This document shows positions 8,133 through 15,840 of a stretch of DNA of 25,203 bases, piece by piece. Both the position numbers and the translations under genes were made by a program. Position 1 is the first letter of the stretch. The number at the start of each line of letters is the position of its first letter. Source of the DNA: Brevundimonas sp. UBA7534 (GTDB taxonomy: Bacteria; Pseudomonadota; Alphaproteobacteria; Caulobacterales; Caulobacteraceae); the NCBI RefSeq assembly GCF_002479325.1, contig NZ_DLMO01000131.1:1-25203 (forward strand), in the 5' to 3' direction. The notes under the pieces are model-generated. The model had not been told where the DNA came from. It was given only the letters and a program-made list of their open reading frames with translations, and searched no databases.

Positions 8133-8570
8133 CTAGATGTCCTGCGAAAGCCGCACGGCGCCCGCGGCCAGCAGCGCGACCAGCGCCCCGGCGACGATCC
8201 AGAAGGTCATCATGCCCGAGCCGCTCATCAGGTCGATGGAGCCCATTCCGAGCGAGCTCAGGCCCAGCGAGTCGACCCCCAATCCGCCCAGGCCCGACTG
8301 GACCGCGCCCTGAGCCGTCACGGCGGCCGCCTGGACGCCCTGACCCAGCGTCGTCACCTCGGTTTCACCGCCGGTGAAGTTCAGATTGACTCCTTCGCGC
8401 ACCGCGATCAGGCCGCCGATCAGACCGGCCCCGGTCAGAGCCACGCCGCGCCAGCGCGAACGCTTCTCCAGCCGCGTGCGAAACTCGGCGACGAACAGGG
8501 CGTCGTCGGCCATTCGGGGCGCGCGGGCGAAAAGCCGCTCGATCGCCGGGTCGAATTCATCAGCCGACAT
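8133..8570 (-). CDS. Two-helix membrane protein overlapping the ECF sigma gene, possible anti-sigma factor
   Basis: I do not recognise a named family. The 145-residue protein has a polar N-terminus of about 40 residues (MSADEFDPAIERLFARAPRM) and a predicted helix around GVALTGAGLIGGLIAV. A Gly/Leu/Ser-rich stretch of LG repeats (about residues 95-120) and a C-terminal helix (FWIVAGALVALLAAGAV) follow. The start at 8570 overlaps the end of the sigma factor gene by 11 bp, which suggests translational coupling. Gene order and topology suggest a membrane-bound regulator of the sigma factor, with the N-terminal segment as a possible sigma-binding region. No zinc anti-sigma HxxxCxxC motif is present, so this role is inference. 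A longer in-frame reading to 8642 lies wholly within the sigma gene and is less likely. Confidence 0.75.
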   Translation of the reverse strand: MSADEFDPAIERLFARAPRMADDALFVAEFRTRLEKRSRWRGVALTGAGLIGGLIAVREGVNLNFTGGETEVTTLGQGVQAAAVTAQGAVQSGLGGLGVDSLGLSSLGMGSIDLMSGSGMMTFWIVAGALVALLAAGAVRLSQDI

Positions 8571-9120
8571 GAGCCGACCTCCCGCCTGAAGCCTGCGCCG
8601 GCTGAAGCCGGGCGCGGAGTTTATCCAGACCACGTTTGACATGGGATTTCACCGTTCCGAGCGGCAAATTCATGGCCGCGGCGATTTCCGGGTGGGACAT
8701 GCCGGCGCCGTGGCACAGCGACACGCACACCCGTTCGGTCTCGTTCAGCGTCTTCAGCGCCTCGTCCAGGTCCAGCGCGCCGGCCTGATCGACCGGCGTC
8801 GCCGCCTCTTCGGCCTCGATCTCGGCGACGTAGCGGGCCTCGCGGGCGACGCGCTTCAGATAGAGGCGCGCGGCGATCTTCTTGATCCAGCCGGCGAACG
8901 TCCCCTGCGCCCGGAATTCGGCGCAACGCTGAAAGCCCTGCAGAAAGGCGTCCTGCGCCACGTCGTCCGCCAGCGACGGGCTGGCCCCCATCCGGCGCAA
9001 CAGCGCCCGGACCGCCGAACCGTGCCGACGCACCAGCTCGCCATACTCCCGCCGCCCGCCGGCGGCCGCCTGGGCCGCCAGCTCGACGTCGTGGAGGTCG
9101 TGCAAGGTTTTCCTGTTCAT
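8560..9120 (-). CDS. ECF-family RNA polymerase sigma factor
   Basis: The 186-residue protein contains only sigma regions 2 and 4. Region 2 covers about residues 25-95, with the DDVAQDAFLQGFQ helix and the FAGWIKKIAARLYLKR segment for -10 recognition. Region 4 covers about 118-172, with a helix-turn-helix in the MSHPEIAAAMNLPLGTVKSH segment and the KRGLDKLRARL recognition end. This size and layout define extracytoplasmic-function sigma factors. It is the middle gene of a minus-strand cluster: DUF6249-like membrane protein, sigma factor, overlapping membrane protein. I could not identify its target promoter upstream of the cluster, nor the stimulus. It lacks the neighbours of the general stress sigma EcfG (PhyR, NepR), so it is probably a different ECF group. 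Confidence 0.92.
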   Translation of the reverse strand: MNRKTLHDLHDVELAAQAAAGGRREYGELVRRHGSAVRALLRRMGASPSLADDVAQDAFLQGFQRCAEFRAQGTFAGWIKKIAARLYLKRVAREARYVAEIEAEEAATPVDQAGALDLDEALKTLNETERVCVSLCHGAGMSHPEIAAAMNLPLGTVKSHVKRGLDKLRARLQPAQASGGRSAHVG

Positions 9121-9145
9121 GACGGTCTCCCCCGATCGGTCGCCG

Positions 9146-9544
9146 TCAGTCCTTGCTCGGGTTGAAGAAGCTCAGGACGATGAAGGCGATGCCGATGACG
9201 GCGGGAATGCAGGCGATGCCCAGCAAACCGTTGTCCATGCCCCCGTTCCAGCCGTTTCCGCCCATGTCGCTGACCAGGCCGAAGGCGGCGATGCCGATGC
9301 CGACCGCCAGCCAGATGATGCCGCGCCGGATGTCCTTGATGCGCGACGGCAGGGCCTTCTGCACGTCCTTGGTCATGGCGTCGATCAGTTCGGACGGCAG
9401 ATCCTGGCCCTTGTCGACGGCGTGGCGGACGGTCTCCTGCATGTCGCGCTTCTCGCGATACTTCAGGAACGTCGGTCCGACGATGATGGCCGTGATGGTG
9501 CCGAAGACGGCGAAGATGGCGAAGATCGGAATGAAGTCTTCCAT
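9146..9544 (-). CDS. DUF6249-like small membrane protein
   Basis: The 132-residue protein starts with a hydrophobic helix (EDFIPIFAIFAVFGTITAII). A charged cytoplasmic segment with KYREKRDMQETVRHAVDKG follows, then two further hydrophobic stretches (RGIIWLAVGIGIAAFGLV and LLGIACIPAVIGIAFIVLSF), ending NPSKD. This layout resembles DUF6249 proteins, which I recall as neighbours of ECF sigma factors; the family assignment is from memory. The start at 9544 is chosen because the 43 in-frame codons before it are polar and atypical, and AGGGG stands 7-8 bp before the ATG. It is the first gene of the cluster, 25 bp before the sigma factor, and could be a sensor or a regulator of it. Confidence 0.75.
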   Translation of the reverse strand: MEDFIPIFAIFAVFGTITAIIVGPTFLKYREKRDMQETVRHAVDKGQDLPSELIDAMTKDVQKALPSRIKDIRRGIIWLAVGIGIAAFGLVSDMGGNGWNGGMDNGLLGIACIPAVIGIAFIVLSFFNPSKD

Positions 9545-9682
9545 GGCGATACCCCTGTGGTCCCTTGCGGCCCAGCCTGATGCGGCGGCCTTCTGATCAC
9601 AAGAGGCCGCCAGTCGCCCCCACGGATGCGAAATCTCAGGTGAAATCTTTGTAAGGTCGCCGTCCAGCTTCACATTGTGACC

Positions 9683-9709
9683 GGAACCGGTTTGAGGCGC
9701 CGCCGGTTC
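9683..9709 (+). promoter_or_regulatory. EcfG/SigT-like promoter candidate for the DUF2188 gene
   Basis: GGAAC (9683-9687) is followed after exactly 16 bp by CGGT (9704-9707), one mismatch from the CGTT of alphaproteobacterial general-stress (EcfG/SigT) promoters. The same bases form an inverted repeat, GAACCGG (9684-9690) and CCGGTTC (9703-9709). A housekeeping-type GCTAGCG (9712-9718) overlaps just downstream, so either sigma could serve. Confidence 0.35.
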
Positions 9710-9746
9710 GCGCTAGCGTCCGCCAACTTTCCAGAAAGGCATACCC

Positions 9747-9986
9747 ATGAGCCACGTCACCTATCGGATCGTCGAACACGACGGCGGCTGGGCTTACAAG
9801 TCCGGCGACACCTTCTCCGAGACCTTCGCCAGCCATGACGAGGCGCGGGCCGCCGCCGTGCGCGCGGCGCGCGAGCAGAAGGTGCCGGATCAGACCGCCA
9901 TGATCGAATACGAGGGATCCGACGGCGAATGGGTGACCGAGCGGGCCGACGGCCACGATCGCCCGGCCACCGACGTCGAAGGCTGA
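9747..9986 (+). CDS. DUF2188 domain-containing protein
   Basis: This is a small acidic protein of 79 residues. The pattern YRIVEHDGGWAYKSGD, then a helix of alternating Ala/Arg with E (HDEARAAAVRAAREQK), then MIEYEGSDGEWVTE, is the beta-alpha-beta layout of DUF2188 proteins. Their biochemical role is unknown to me. AGAAAGG stands about 8 bp upstream as a Shine-Dalgarno. It ends 2 bp before the DUF423 gene and is very likely co-transcribed and translationally coupled with it. A stress-type promoter candidate upstream suggests induction in general stress, as inference only. Confidence 0.85.
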   Translation: MSHVTYRIVEHDGGWAYKSGDTFSETFASHDEARAAAVRAAREQKVPDQTAMIEYEGSDGEWVTERADGHDRPATDVEG

Positions 9987-9988
9987 GC

Positions 9989-10351
9989 ATGGCCGGGCGC
10001 GACCTGATCGTCTTTTCCGCCCTGAACGGGGCGCTCGCCGTTGCGCTGGGGGCGTTCGCCGCCCACGGCGCCGGGCCGCAGGTCAAGACGCTGCTGACCA
10101 CCGGCGCCCACTATCAGCTGGCGCACGCCGTCTTGGGTCTGGCCTGCGCCCTGTGGACCGGCGGCGGCCGTCTGGCCCGGCTGGCCGGCTGGCTGGGGAC
10201 GACCGGCGGTCTGGTGTTCAGTCTTGCGCTGGCCTTCATCGCCCTGCTCAGCCTGCCGGCGATGGGCGCGGTCGCGCCGGTCGGCGGCCTTCTCATGATC
10301 GCCGGTTGGCTTTGCGTCGCGTTTGCGGCATTTCAGGCGCGGTCCGCTTAA
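9989..10351 (+). CDS. DUF423 family membrane protein
   Basis: The 120-residue, very hydrophobic protein has four likely transmembrane helices. The N-terminal signature (FSALNGALAVALGAFAAHG, followed by a conserved YQLAHA segment) is typical of the DUF423/YgdD family of small inner-membrane proteins of unknown function. The start at 9989 is preferred over an in-frame upstream codon at 9929. It begins 2 bp after the DUF2188 stop, and the upstream extension (GDRAGRRPRSPGHRRRRL) is only DUF2188 read in another frame. Nothing in it points to a specific transport or enzyme activity. Confidence 0.88.
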   Translation: MAGRDLIVFSALNGALAVALGAFAAHGAGPQVKTLLTTGAHYQLAHAVLGLACALWTGGGRLARLAGWLGTTGGLVFSLALAFIALLSLPAMGAVAPVGGLLMIAGWLCVAFAAFQARSA

Positions 10352-10390
10352 CGGCCAAGCTTCGCCCCTTCAGAGAGACCGCTGCATTTC

Positions 10391-11365
10391 ATGGCCTTCC
10401 CTGCGTCCGCCGCCCCCCGCCGCGAGCTCTATCCAGAGATCGAACCCTTCGCCTCCGGCTGGATGGAGACCGACGGTCCGCACCAGATCTATTACGAGGA
10501 ATGCGGCAATCCGCAGGGTCGCCCCGTGCTTGTCCTGCATGGCGGACCAGGCGGGGCCGTCAATCCGGGGATGCGGCGCTACTTCGATCCGGCGAAATAC
10601 CGCATCATCCTGTTCGACCAGCGCGGATGCGGCAAATCCCGCCCGAACGCCTCGCTTGAAGACAACACCACCTGGACCCTGATCGAGGACATCGAGCGTC
10701 TGCGCGCCCGCTGCGGCGTGGACAGGTGGGTGGTTTTCGGCGGCTCGTGGGGTTCCACCTTGTCGATGGCCTACGCCATCACCCATCCCGATCGGTGCCT
10801 GGCGCTGGTGCTGCGCGGCATCTTCCTTCTGAGCCGCAAGGAGCTTCACTGGTTCTACCAGGACGGCGCCTCGATGATCTTCCCCGACGCATGGGAGCGG
10901 TTCGTCGCGCCCATCCCCGAAGCCGAGCGTGGCGACCTGATGGGCGCCTATTACAAGCGGCTGATCGGCGACGACGTGGCCGAGCGCGAGCGCTGCGCCA
11001 TCGCCTGGTCCAGCTGGGAGGGCGAAACCGTCAGCGTCGAGGGCCCCAGCGCCCGGCCCGACAAGTTCGCCGAGCCCGAGTTCGCGGTCGCCTTCGCGCG
11101 GATCGAAAACTGGTTCTTCACCAACGGCGGCTTCTTCCCCGAGGAGAACTGGATCCTGAACAACGTCGACCGGATGCGGGCCATTCCCTGCTGGATCGCG
11201 CAGGGTCGCTTCGACGTGGTGACGCCGATCTCCAGCGCCTGGGCGCTGCACCGCGCCTGGCCCGAGGCCAGGCTGGACATCGTGCCCGACGCCGGCCACG
11301 CTTCGTCCGAGCCTGGAATCGTCGACAGCCTGATCCGCGCCACCGACTGGGCCGCGACGGTCTGA
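10391..11365 (+). CDS. pip: Proline iminopeptidase
   Basis: The 324-residue alpha/beta hydrolase removes N-terminal proline from peptides (peptidase family S33). The oxyanion-region motif HGGPGG is at residues 50-55 and FDQRGCGKS follows near 75. The nucleophile is Ser119 in GGSWGS. The acid is Asp275 (GRFDVVTP) and the base His303 (DAGHASSEPG). The length and the GGSWGSTLSMAYA segment match bacterial proline iminopeptidases rather than other hydrolases. There is no signal peptide, so it is cytoplasmic. The gene stands alone and converges on rplL, with a shared bidirectional terminator between them. Confidence 0.95.
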   Translation: MAFPASAAPRRELYPEIEPFASGWMETDGPHQIYYEECGNPQGRPVLVLHGGPGGAVNPGMRRYFDPAKYRIILFDQRGCGKSRPNASLEDNTTWTLIEDIERLRARCGVDRWVVFGGSWGSTLSMAYAITHPDRCLALVLRGIFLLSRKELHWFYQDGASMIFPDAWERFVAPIPEAERGDLMGAYYKRLIGDDVAERERCAIAWSSWEGETVSVEGPSARPDKFAEPEFAVAFARIENWFFTNGGFFPEENWILNNVDRMRAIPCWIAQGRFDVVTPISSAWALHRAWPEARLDIVPDAGHASSEPGIVDSLIRATDWAATV

Positions 11366-11453
11366 CGCGTTCGACCAGCCTCAACAAGCGACAGGCCCAC
11401 GGGACCCGGCCTCAAGTAGCCCGAAGGACGATAGGCCAAACAAAAAGCCCAAC

Positions 11454-11484
11454 AAAAAAGCCCCGGGTTTCCCCGGGGCTTTTC
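11454..11484. terminator. Bidirectional intrinsic terminator between pip and rplL
   Basis: AGCCCCGGG pairs with CCCGGGGCT around a short TTTC loop (about 11459-11480). It is flanked by a run of six A on the left and four T on the right. Read on the minus strand, the hairpin is followed by a long T-rich tract, so it should stop rplJL transcription efficiently. On the plus strand it can stop pip. Confidence 0.9.
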
Positions 11485-11511
11485 CGATCTTCGGCGATGC
11501 CGAAGCCCAGA

Positions 11512-11901
11512 TTACTTGATCTGGACCTTGGCGCCGGCTTCCTCGAGCTTCTTCTTCAGCTCTTCGGCGGCTTGCTTGGAGACGTTCTCGACGACGTTCT
11601 GCGGAGCGCCTTCGACCAGGTCCTTGGCTTCCTTCAGGCCCAGGTCCGAGCGAGCGCCGCGAACTTCCTTGATGACGTTGATCTTCTTGTCGCCGCCGTC
11701 GACCAGGACGACGGTGAACTCGGTTTGCTCTTCGGCGGCTTCAGCCGGAGCGCCGCCAGCGGCGCCGCCGGCCGGCATGGCCATGGCGACCGGAGCGGCG
11801 GCGGAAACGCCCCACTTTTCTTCCAGCAGCTTGGAGAGTTCAGCGGCTTCCAGAACGGTAAGCGCGGACAGGTCTTCGACGATCTTGGCGAGGTCGGCCA
11901 T
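11512..11901 (-). CDS. rplL: 50S ribosomal protein L7/L12
   Basis: The 129-residue acidic stalk protein has an N-terminal dimerisation and L10-binding domain (ADLAKIVEDLSALTVLEAAELSKLLEEKWGV region), an Ala/Gly/Pro-rich hinge (about 35-58) and a C-terminal factor-binding domain. The latter shows the strictly conserved EFTVVL and LGLKEAKDLVEGAP motifs. It recruits EF-Tu, EF-G and IF2 to the ribosome. A GAAGGA Shine-Dalgarno precedes the ATG. It is the last gene of the rplJ-rplL unit, with a strong terminator 30 bp after its stop. rpoB, which usually follows rplL, does not. Confidence 0.98.
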   Translation of the reverse strand: MADLAKIVEDLSALTVLEAAELSKLLEEKWGVSAAAPVAMAMPAGGAAGGAPAEAAEEQTEFTVVLVDGGDKKINVIKEVRGARSDLGLKEAKDLVEGAPQNVVENVSKQAAEELKKKLEEAGAKVQIK

Positions 11902-11963
11902 TGTCAGTTTTCCTTCGGAGGATTGGTTTCAGAGAGGGATGCAGAGATGAAAGGGTCCGCCGC

Positions 11964-12479
11964 TTACGCGGCTTCCTTGGTGGCGTAGGCGTTGAACACC
12001 CGGGCCAGCTGACCGGCGGGCGCTTGCAGCACGCCGGCGACCTTGGTCGCGGGTGCGTTGAGCAGGCCGATGAGTTGGCTGCGGACTTCGTCCAGCGTCG
12101 GCAGCTTGGAGAGCGCCTCGACGCCCTTCTGGTCGACGACGGTTTCGCCCATGAAGCCGCCGACGATCTTGAAGCGATCGTTGGCCTTGGCGAACTCGGT
12201 GGCGACCTTGGCGGCCGTACCGGGGTTCTCGGCATAGGCGATGCCCACGGGACCCTTGAACAGGCCGTGGTAGTCGCTGCCTTCTTCGGCTTCGAGCGCC
12301 TTCAGCGCCAGGCGGTTCTTGACCACCTTGAACGCGCCGCCGGCGGTACGCAGCCGGCCACGCAGGTCTTCCATTTCCGCAACGGTCAGACCCAGGTTGT
12401 GGGTCACGACCACGGAGCCGGCGTCGGCGAACACGCCCTTGAGCGTCTCGATCGACTCGGCCTTTTGTGCGCGGTCCAT
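11964..12479 (-). CDS. rplJ: 50S ribosomal protein L10
   Basis: The 171-residue protein forms the base of the L7/L12 stalk. It starts MDRAQKAESIETLKGVF and has the conserved THNLGLTVAEMEDLR segment, KNRLALKALE and GPVGIAYAE. The C-terminal helix (QLARVFNAYATKEAA) binds L7/L12 dimers. The start at 12479 is preferred over an in-frame codon 21 bp upstream because it gives the family N-terminus and has GGAG about 8 bp before it. A leader of about 270 nt precedes it, suited to L10 autoregulation. Confidence 0.97.
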   Translation of the reverse strand: MDRAQKAESIETLKGVFADAGSVVVTHNLGLTVAEMEDLRGRLRTAGGAFKVVKNRLALKALEAEEGSDYHGLFKGPVGIAYAENPGTAAKVATEFAKANDRFKIVGGFMGETVVDQKGVEALSKLPTLDEVRSQLIGLLNAPATKVAGVLQAPAGQLARVFNAYATKEAA

Positions 12480-12797
12480 TGCGGTCTCCAGTCTTGGCAT
12501 TCGCCGCCGGGCTTATTCCCGACGACGGATTGGCCAAAGCGCCGCGCGTCGCCGCGAGACGTTCAGGCCGGTCGTATTGTCCGAAGGAAGCGACTGACGG
12601 CGTCCGTCCCGGAAATGCGGGCCGACATCTGCCAGTTTGCGTCCCCATCTCCCCACGGCGCCAGGGGGCTCCCTGACGGTTACGGCGCGGGTGGCCCCCA
12701 CGCCCCGAAGTTCTCGGACAGGACCGTCAAAGGCGAACCTTCGACGGGAAGCGGCGCTCATACAGGGGCAGGTCCGATAAATCAAGGAGCGTGACGC
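12480..12797 (-). promoter_or_regulatory. rplJ promoter and long leader (L10-type autoregulatory leader candidate)
   Basis: This 318-bp gene-free stretch lies between divergent rplJ and the GST gene. On the minus strand TTGATT (12780-12785) and TATGAG (12757-12762), 17 bp apart, form a plausible promoter, giving a leader of about 270 nt before rplJ. Small inverted repeats are present, for example CAGGG and CCCTG at 12662-12675. Long structured rplJ leaders bind the L10-L7/L12 complex in many bacteria; here that is inferred from position and length. The -35 region overlaps the ribosome-binding site of the plus-strand GST gene (AAGGAGCG at 12784-12791). Confidence 0.5.
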
Positions 12798-13505
12798 ATG
12801 GCCTATGAACTCTATTACTGGCCGACGATCCAGGGGCGCGGAGAGTTCGTCCGCCTGGCGCTGGAGGCCGCCGGCGCGGACTATGTCGATGTCTCGCGCC
12901 AGGACGACGGCGAGGCGATGATGCGTCTGATGAAGACGGCCGCCACGCCCGCCTTCGCCCCGCCCTTCCTGAAACTGGGCGAACGCACCATCGGCCAGGT
13001 GGCGGCCATCCTGGCTTGGATCGGGCCGCAGATGGGGCTGGCCCCCGACGGAGACAGCGACCGCGCCTGGGTCAACCAGATCCAGCTGACGCTGGCCGAC
13101 CTGGTCGTGGAGACGCACGACACCCACCACCCCGTCGACCTTATGGCCTATTACGACGCCCAGAAGCCCGAGGCCGCGCGCCGAGCCGAGGGATTCCGCG
13201 ATCGCCGCATCGCCAAGTTCCTGGGCTGGGCCGAGCGGGTTCTGGAGCGCAATCCGGCCGGTCCTGGCTGGCTGGTCGGGGGCCGCGTCACCTATGCCGA
13301 CCTGTCCCTGTTCCAGGTGGCGGAGGGCCTGCGATACGCCTTTCCGAAAGCGACGGCTCGCGTGATGCGGGACACGCCGCGTGTGAGCGCCCTGCGGGAC
13401 CGCGTGGCCGCCCTGCCCCGGGTCGCCGCCTATCTGGGCAGTCCGCGTCGCATCCCGTTCAACGAGGATGGGATATTCCGGCGATACGCCGAACTGGACG
13501 GCTAG
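12798..13505 (+). CDS. Glutathione S-transferase family protein
   Basis: The 235-residue protein has a thioredoxin-fold N-terminal domain and an all-helical C-terminal domain. The N-terminus ELYYWPTIQGRGEFVRLAL matches the Tyr-type GST active site (Tyr6 or Tyr7 as the thiol-activating residue) followed by GRGE. FAPPFLK supplies the cis-proline, and VTYADLSLFQVAEGLRY is the conserved N-capping region of the C-terminal domain. This is closest to sigma/alpha-like GSTs, hence conjugation or reduction with glutathione; the substrate is unknown. AAGGAG stands 8 bp before the ATG. It is transcribed divergently from rplJ and overlaps the convergent DUF2059 stop by 4 bp. Confidence 0.88.
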   Translation: MAYELYYWPTIQGRGEFVRLALEAAGADYVDVSRQDDGEAMMRLMKTAATPAFAPPFLKLGERTIGQVAAILAWIGPQMGLAPDGDSDRAWVNQIQLTLADLVVETHDTHHPVDLMAYYDAQKPEAARRAEGFRDRRIAKFLGWAERVLERNPAGPGWLVGGRVTYADLSLFQVAEGLRYAFPKATARVMRDTPRVSALRDRVAALPRVAAYLGSPRRIPFNEDGIFRRYAELDG

Positions 13506-14011
13506 CGTCCCCGCTTGGCGGCCGCCTGCCCGGCGTCGGCGCCGCAATCGAACGCGGCGCAGAACTTCGACCGGAACTCGGTCAGCAGACCCATCAGCGC
13601 GGTCTGCATGACCGCCTCCTGTCGCATCCCGATCTCCAGGGACTTGGCGGCGATGTCCTGCCCCACCGGCGACCGGTAGAAGGCGATCTGCGCCTCCAGT
13701 TCCGCGACGGTGAAGGTCTCGGCGTACACCGGCTCCAGATCGGTCATCATCCGGCTGATCATGCGGCCGATCATCGCCGGCATGTTGGCGCGCATCCATG
13801 CGGCCTCTTCGGTGTCCTGCCCCTGCGCCGCCTTCTCGATTTCGGACTGCGCGTAGCGTTCGATCGACTTGGCCAGGTTCGGTCCGCTGGACACGGCGAT
13901 CAGTTCGCGCGCCAGGACGGTGCGGCGCTCCATGTCCGCGCTCTGCGACCAGACGGGGCCCGCCGCCGCGACGGCCATCCAGCCCGCCAAGATAAGACCG
14001 ATGATGCGCAT
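13502..14011 (-). CDS. DUF2059 family exported protein
   Basis: The 169-residue protein has a cleavable signal peptide (about residues 1-22, MRIIGLILAGWMAVAAAGPV) and should be periplasmic. The central helical region with TFTVAELEAQIAFYRSPVGQ is the DUF2059 signature; the domain is widespread in proteobacteria but has no assigned activity I know of. Two cysteines near the C-terminus (FCAAFDCG) could form a disulfide. The TAG stop shares CTAG (13502-13505) with the GST stop on the opposite strand. It is 69 bp downstream of the NUDIX gene at 14081-14533 on the same strand and may be read with it. Confidence 0.85.
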   Translation of the reverse strand: MRIIGLILAGWMAVAAAGPVWSQSADMERRTVLARELIAVSSGPNLAKSIERYAQSEIEKAAQGQDTEEAAWMRANMPAMIGRMISRMMTDLEPVYAETFTVAELEAQIAFYRSPVGQDIAAKSLEIGMRQEAVMQTALMGLLTEFRSKFCAAFDCGADAGQAAAKRGR

Positions 14012-14080
14012 GAATGCTCCCCCAACCGCCCTTATCGGGTCGGGGCGTGGCCAAGACCAGAGGAAACCACTTGGGGTTGC

Positions 14081-14533
14081 TCAATCCGCCAGGTGCGTGG
14101 CGTCGAAGTCGCGTATCAGGGCCGCCAGATCCGGCTCATGCACCGCCTCGGCGGCTTCGGCGAAGGTCATCCACCGCCGCTCGCGTTGGTGGGCCTCGGG
14201 CCAGGCGCCGAGCTGGATCAGCACCTCCAGCGGATAGACGGACACCACGCAGCGTCGCTCGCTGTCGTCCTTCAACCGCTTCAGATAGCGGAAGACGCCG
14301 ATCGACTGGTCATGGATCTGCCCTTTGACGCCGGCTTCTTCCAGCGCCTCCTGGGCCGCGGCCTCGGCGTCCGTCAAGCCGACCATTCGCCCGCCTTTCG
14401 GGATGACCCAGCGCCGCGTCTCACGCGACGTGATCATGAGAATGCGGCGCCGCCCTTCGTCCAGCCGCCACGGCAGGGCGGCGACTTGCCGGGTCTCGGA
14501 TCGCGCGGTGCGCTTCGCTTGTTCGCCCGTCAC
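14081..14533 (-). CDS. NUDIX hydrolase, DIPP-like
   Basis: The 150-residue protein has a degenerate but probably active Nudix box around residues 47-69. The catalytic glutamates of the E-xx-EE core are kept (Glu62, Glu65, Glu66), the preceding Arg is Gln61, and the first Glu of the box is replaced. The context RRWVIPKGG with an AAAQEALEEAG helix resembles diphosphoinositol-polyphosphate/diadenosine-polyphosphate type NUDIX proteins, common in alphaproteobacteria. A dinucleoside-polyphosphate or similar substrate is inference. It lies 112 bp downstream of the AI-2E family gene on the same strand. Confidence 0.87.
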   Translation of the reverse strand: MTGEQAKRTARSETRQVAALPWRLDEGRRRILMITSRETRRWVIPKGGRMVGLTDAEAAAQEALEEAGVKGQIHDQSIGVFRYLKRLKDDSERRCVVSVYPLEVLIQLGAWPEAHQRERRWMTFAEAAEAVHEPDLAALIRDFDATHLAD

Positions 14534-14645
14534 CTGTCGCTCCTTGCGGCGTCCGCGACCGAATTCATCCGCCTTCGGACGACCCTCCCATCGGGAAACG
14601 GGATCGCGGGGCCTGCGTCAAGTCGTCCCGCTTCCAGACGGACGA

Positions 14646-15734
14646 TTATCGCTCTCCCGGGGCCCGCGCATCCGGATCCTTCAAGACGTCCTGGCGGTAG
14701 AGCATGGTCACCAGCGTGTGCACCACCAGCGCCAGCGGCGTGGCGAACAGCACCCCCAGCGGACCGAACAGGGTGCCGATCCCGACCACGGCGAAGATGC
14801 CCAGCACCACCGGCAGGTTCGCCACGTTCTTCTGGACCATCGGTGTGATGAAGTTACTCTCCAATTGCGAGACGATGACATAGAGCGCCAGGGTCATCAG
14901 CGCGGTCTCCCACCCCTGGGTGGCGCCCACCAGCACGGCGGGCACGGTGGAGACGATGGGGCCGACGATCGGCACGAACTGCGCCAGCCCCGTCAGCAGG
15001 CCCAGACCCAAGGCGGACGGCACGCCGATCACGGCCAGACCGACGCCGGTCAGGGTGCCGACCAGCACCATCGAGAACAGTTGGGCCTTCAGCCAGCCCT
15101 TCAGGGCGTGACCGCAGCTGTTCAGGACTTCGCGCAGGCGCGGGCGATGCTCCATGGGCGCCATCGACAGCAGCCCTTCGCGCGACTTGGCCGGCTCGAT
15201 GGCCAGGAAGACGCCGGCGACAACGACCAGCACCAGCGTCGTCACGCCCGAGGCTAGGCTGAGCGCGAAACGTTGCGCCACCTGAAGCGCCTGGCCCGCG
15301 CGATCTCCCAGTCCCTGCAGCTGTTCGAACAGCTGTCCGGCGTAGGGCTGGGACTGAATCCACGATTGGACCTGCGCCCATCCTTGAGGCACCACCGCCG
15401 ACAAGGCCGCCACCTGCTCGGCGATCTGCGCGCCGAACAGGGTCAGCACCCCCGCAAGGACGGCCACCACGATCAGCAGCGACAGAAAGACCGCCAAGGG
15501 ATCCGGCGCCTTGAACCAGCGCACGATGGGGTCGGCTAGCGCACGCAGGATCACCGCCACGACGATCGCGCCGAAGATCAGCAGCCAGAGCGTCTGCAGC
15601 GTGATGATCAACTGGACGGCGAAATAGGCCGCGACAAGCACCACGGCGCCGAACGCCAGACGCCCCTTCCACGGGTCGCCCGCGCCCGTCGCGCTCGCGG
15701 CGCCGCCCCGTCTTCCAAGTCCGAACATCGTCAC
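14646..15734 (-). CDS. AI-2E family transporter (PerM-like)
   Basis: The 362-residue polytopic membrane protein has about seven or eight transmembrane helices. Two strong ones lie near the N-terminus (LAFGAVVLVAAYFAVQLII and WLLIFGAIVVAVILRALADP) and a soluble alpha-helical stretch at about 105-150. Conserved C-terminal motifs include LGLLTGLAQFVPIVGPIVST and FGPLGVLFATPLALV. This is the AI-2E_transport/PerM family of exporters, whose members include the TqsA autoinducer exporter and Na+/H+ antiporter-like proteins. The substrate here is unknown and a quorum-sensing role should not be assumed. Either MTM or the Met two codons later (15728) could be the start. It lies between the rplA terminator and the NUDIX gene. 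Confidence 0.9.
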   Translation of the reverse strand: MTMFGLGRRGGAASATGAGDPWKGRLAFGAVVLVAAYFAVQLIITLQTLWLLIFGAIVVAVILRALADPIVRWFKAPDPLAVFLSLLIVVAVLAGVLTLFGAQIAEQVAALSAVVPQGWAQVQSWIQSQPYAGQLFEQLQGLGDRAGQALQVAQRFALSLASGVTTLVLVVVAGVFLAIEPAKSREGLLSMAPMEHRPRLREVLNSCGHALKGWLKAQLFSMVLVGTLTGVGLAVIGVPSALGLGLLTGLAQFVPIVGPIVSTVPAVLVGATQGWETALMTLALYVIVSQLESNFITPMVQKNVANLPVVLGIFAVVGIGTLFGPLGVLFATPLALVVHTLVTMLYRQDVLKDPDARAPGER

Positions 15735-15840
15735 ATCCCCAAAGGTCGCCGACAGAACGCACCCCCAGCGTGACCGTTCGCCCTCGGTGGAAAAAAGAAG
15801 GCGCAGCGCGACTTCCTTCGGTCCTGACCACGAAACGAAA

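Noticed and set aside
14646..15734. AI-2 quorum-sensing exporter interpretation
   Set aside because: Family membership alone does not indicate AI-2 transport, and no luxS or lsr genes are in the window.
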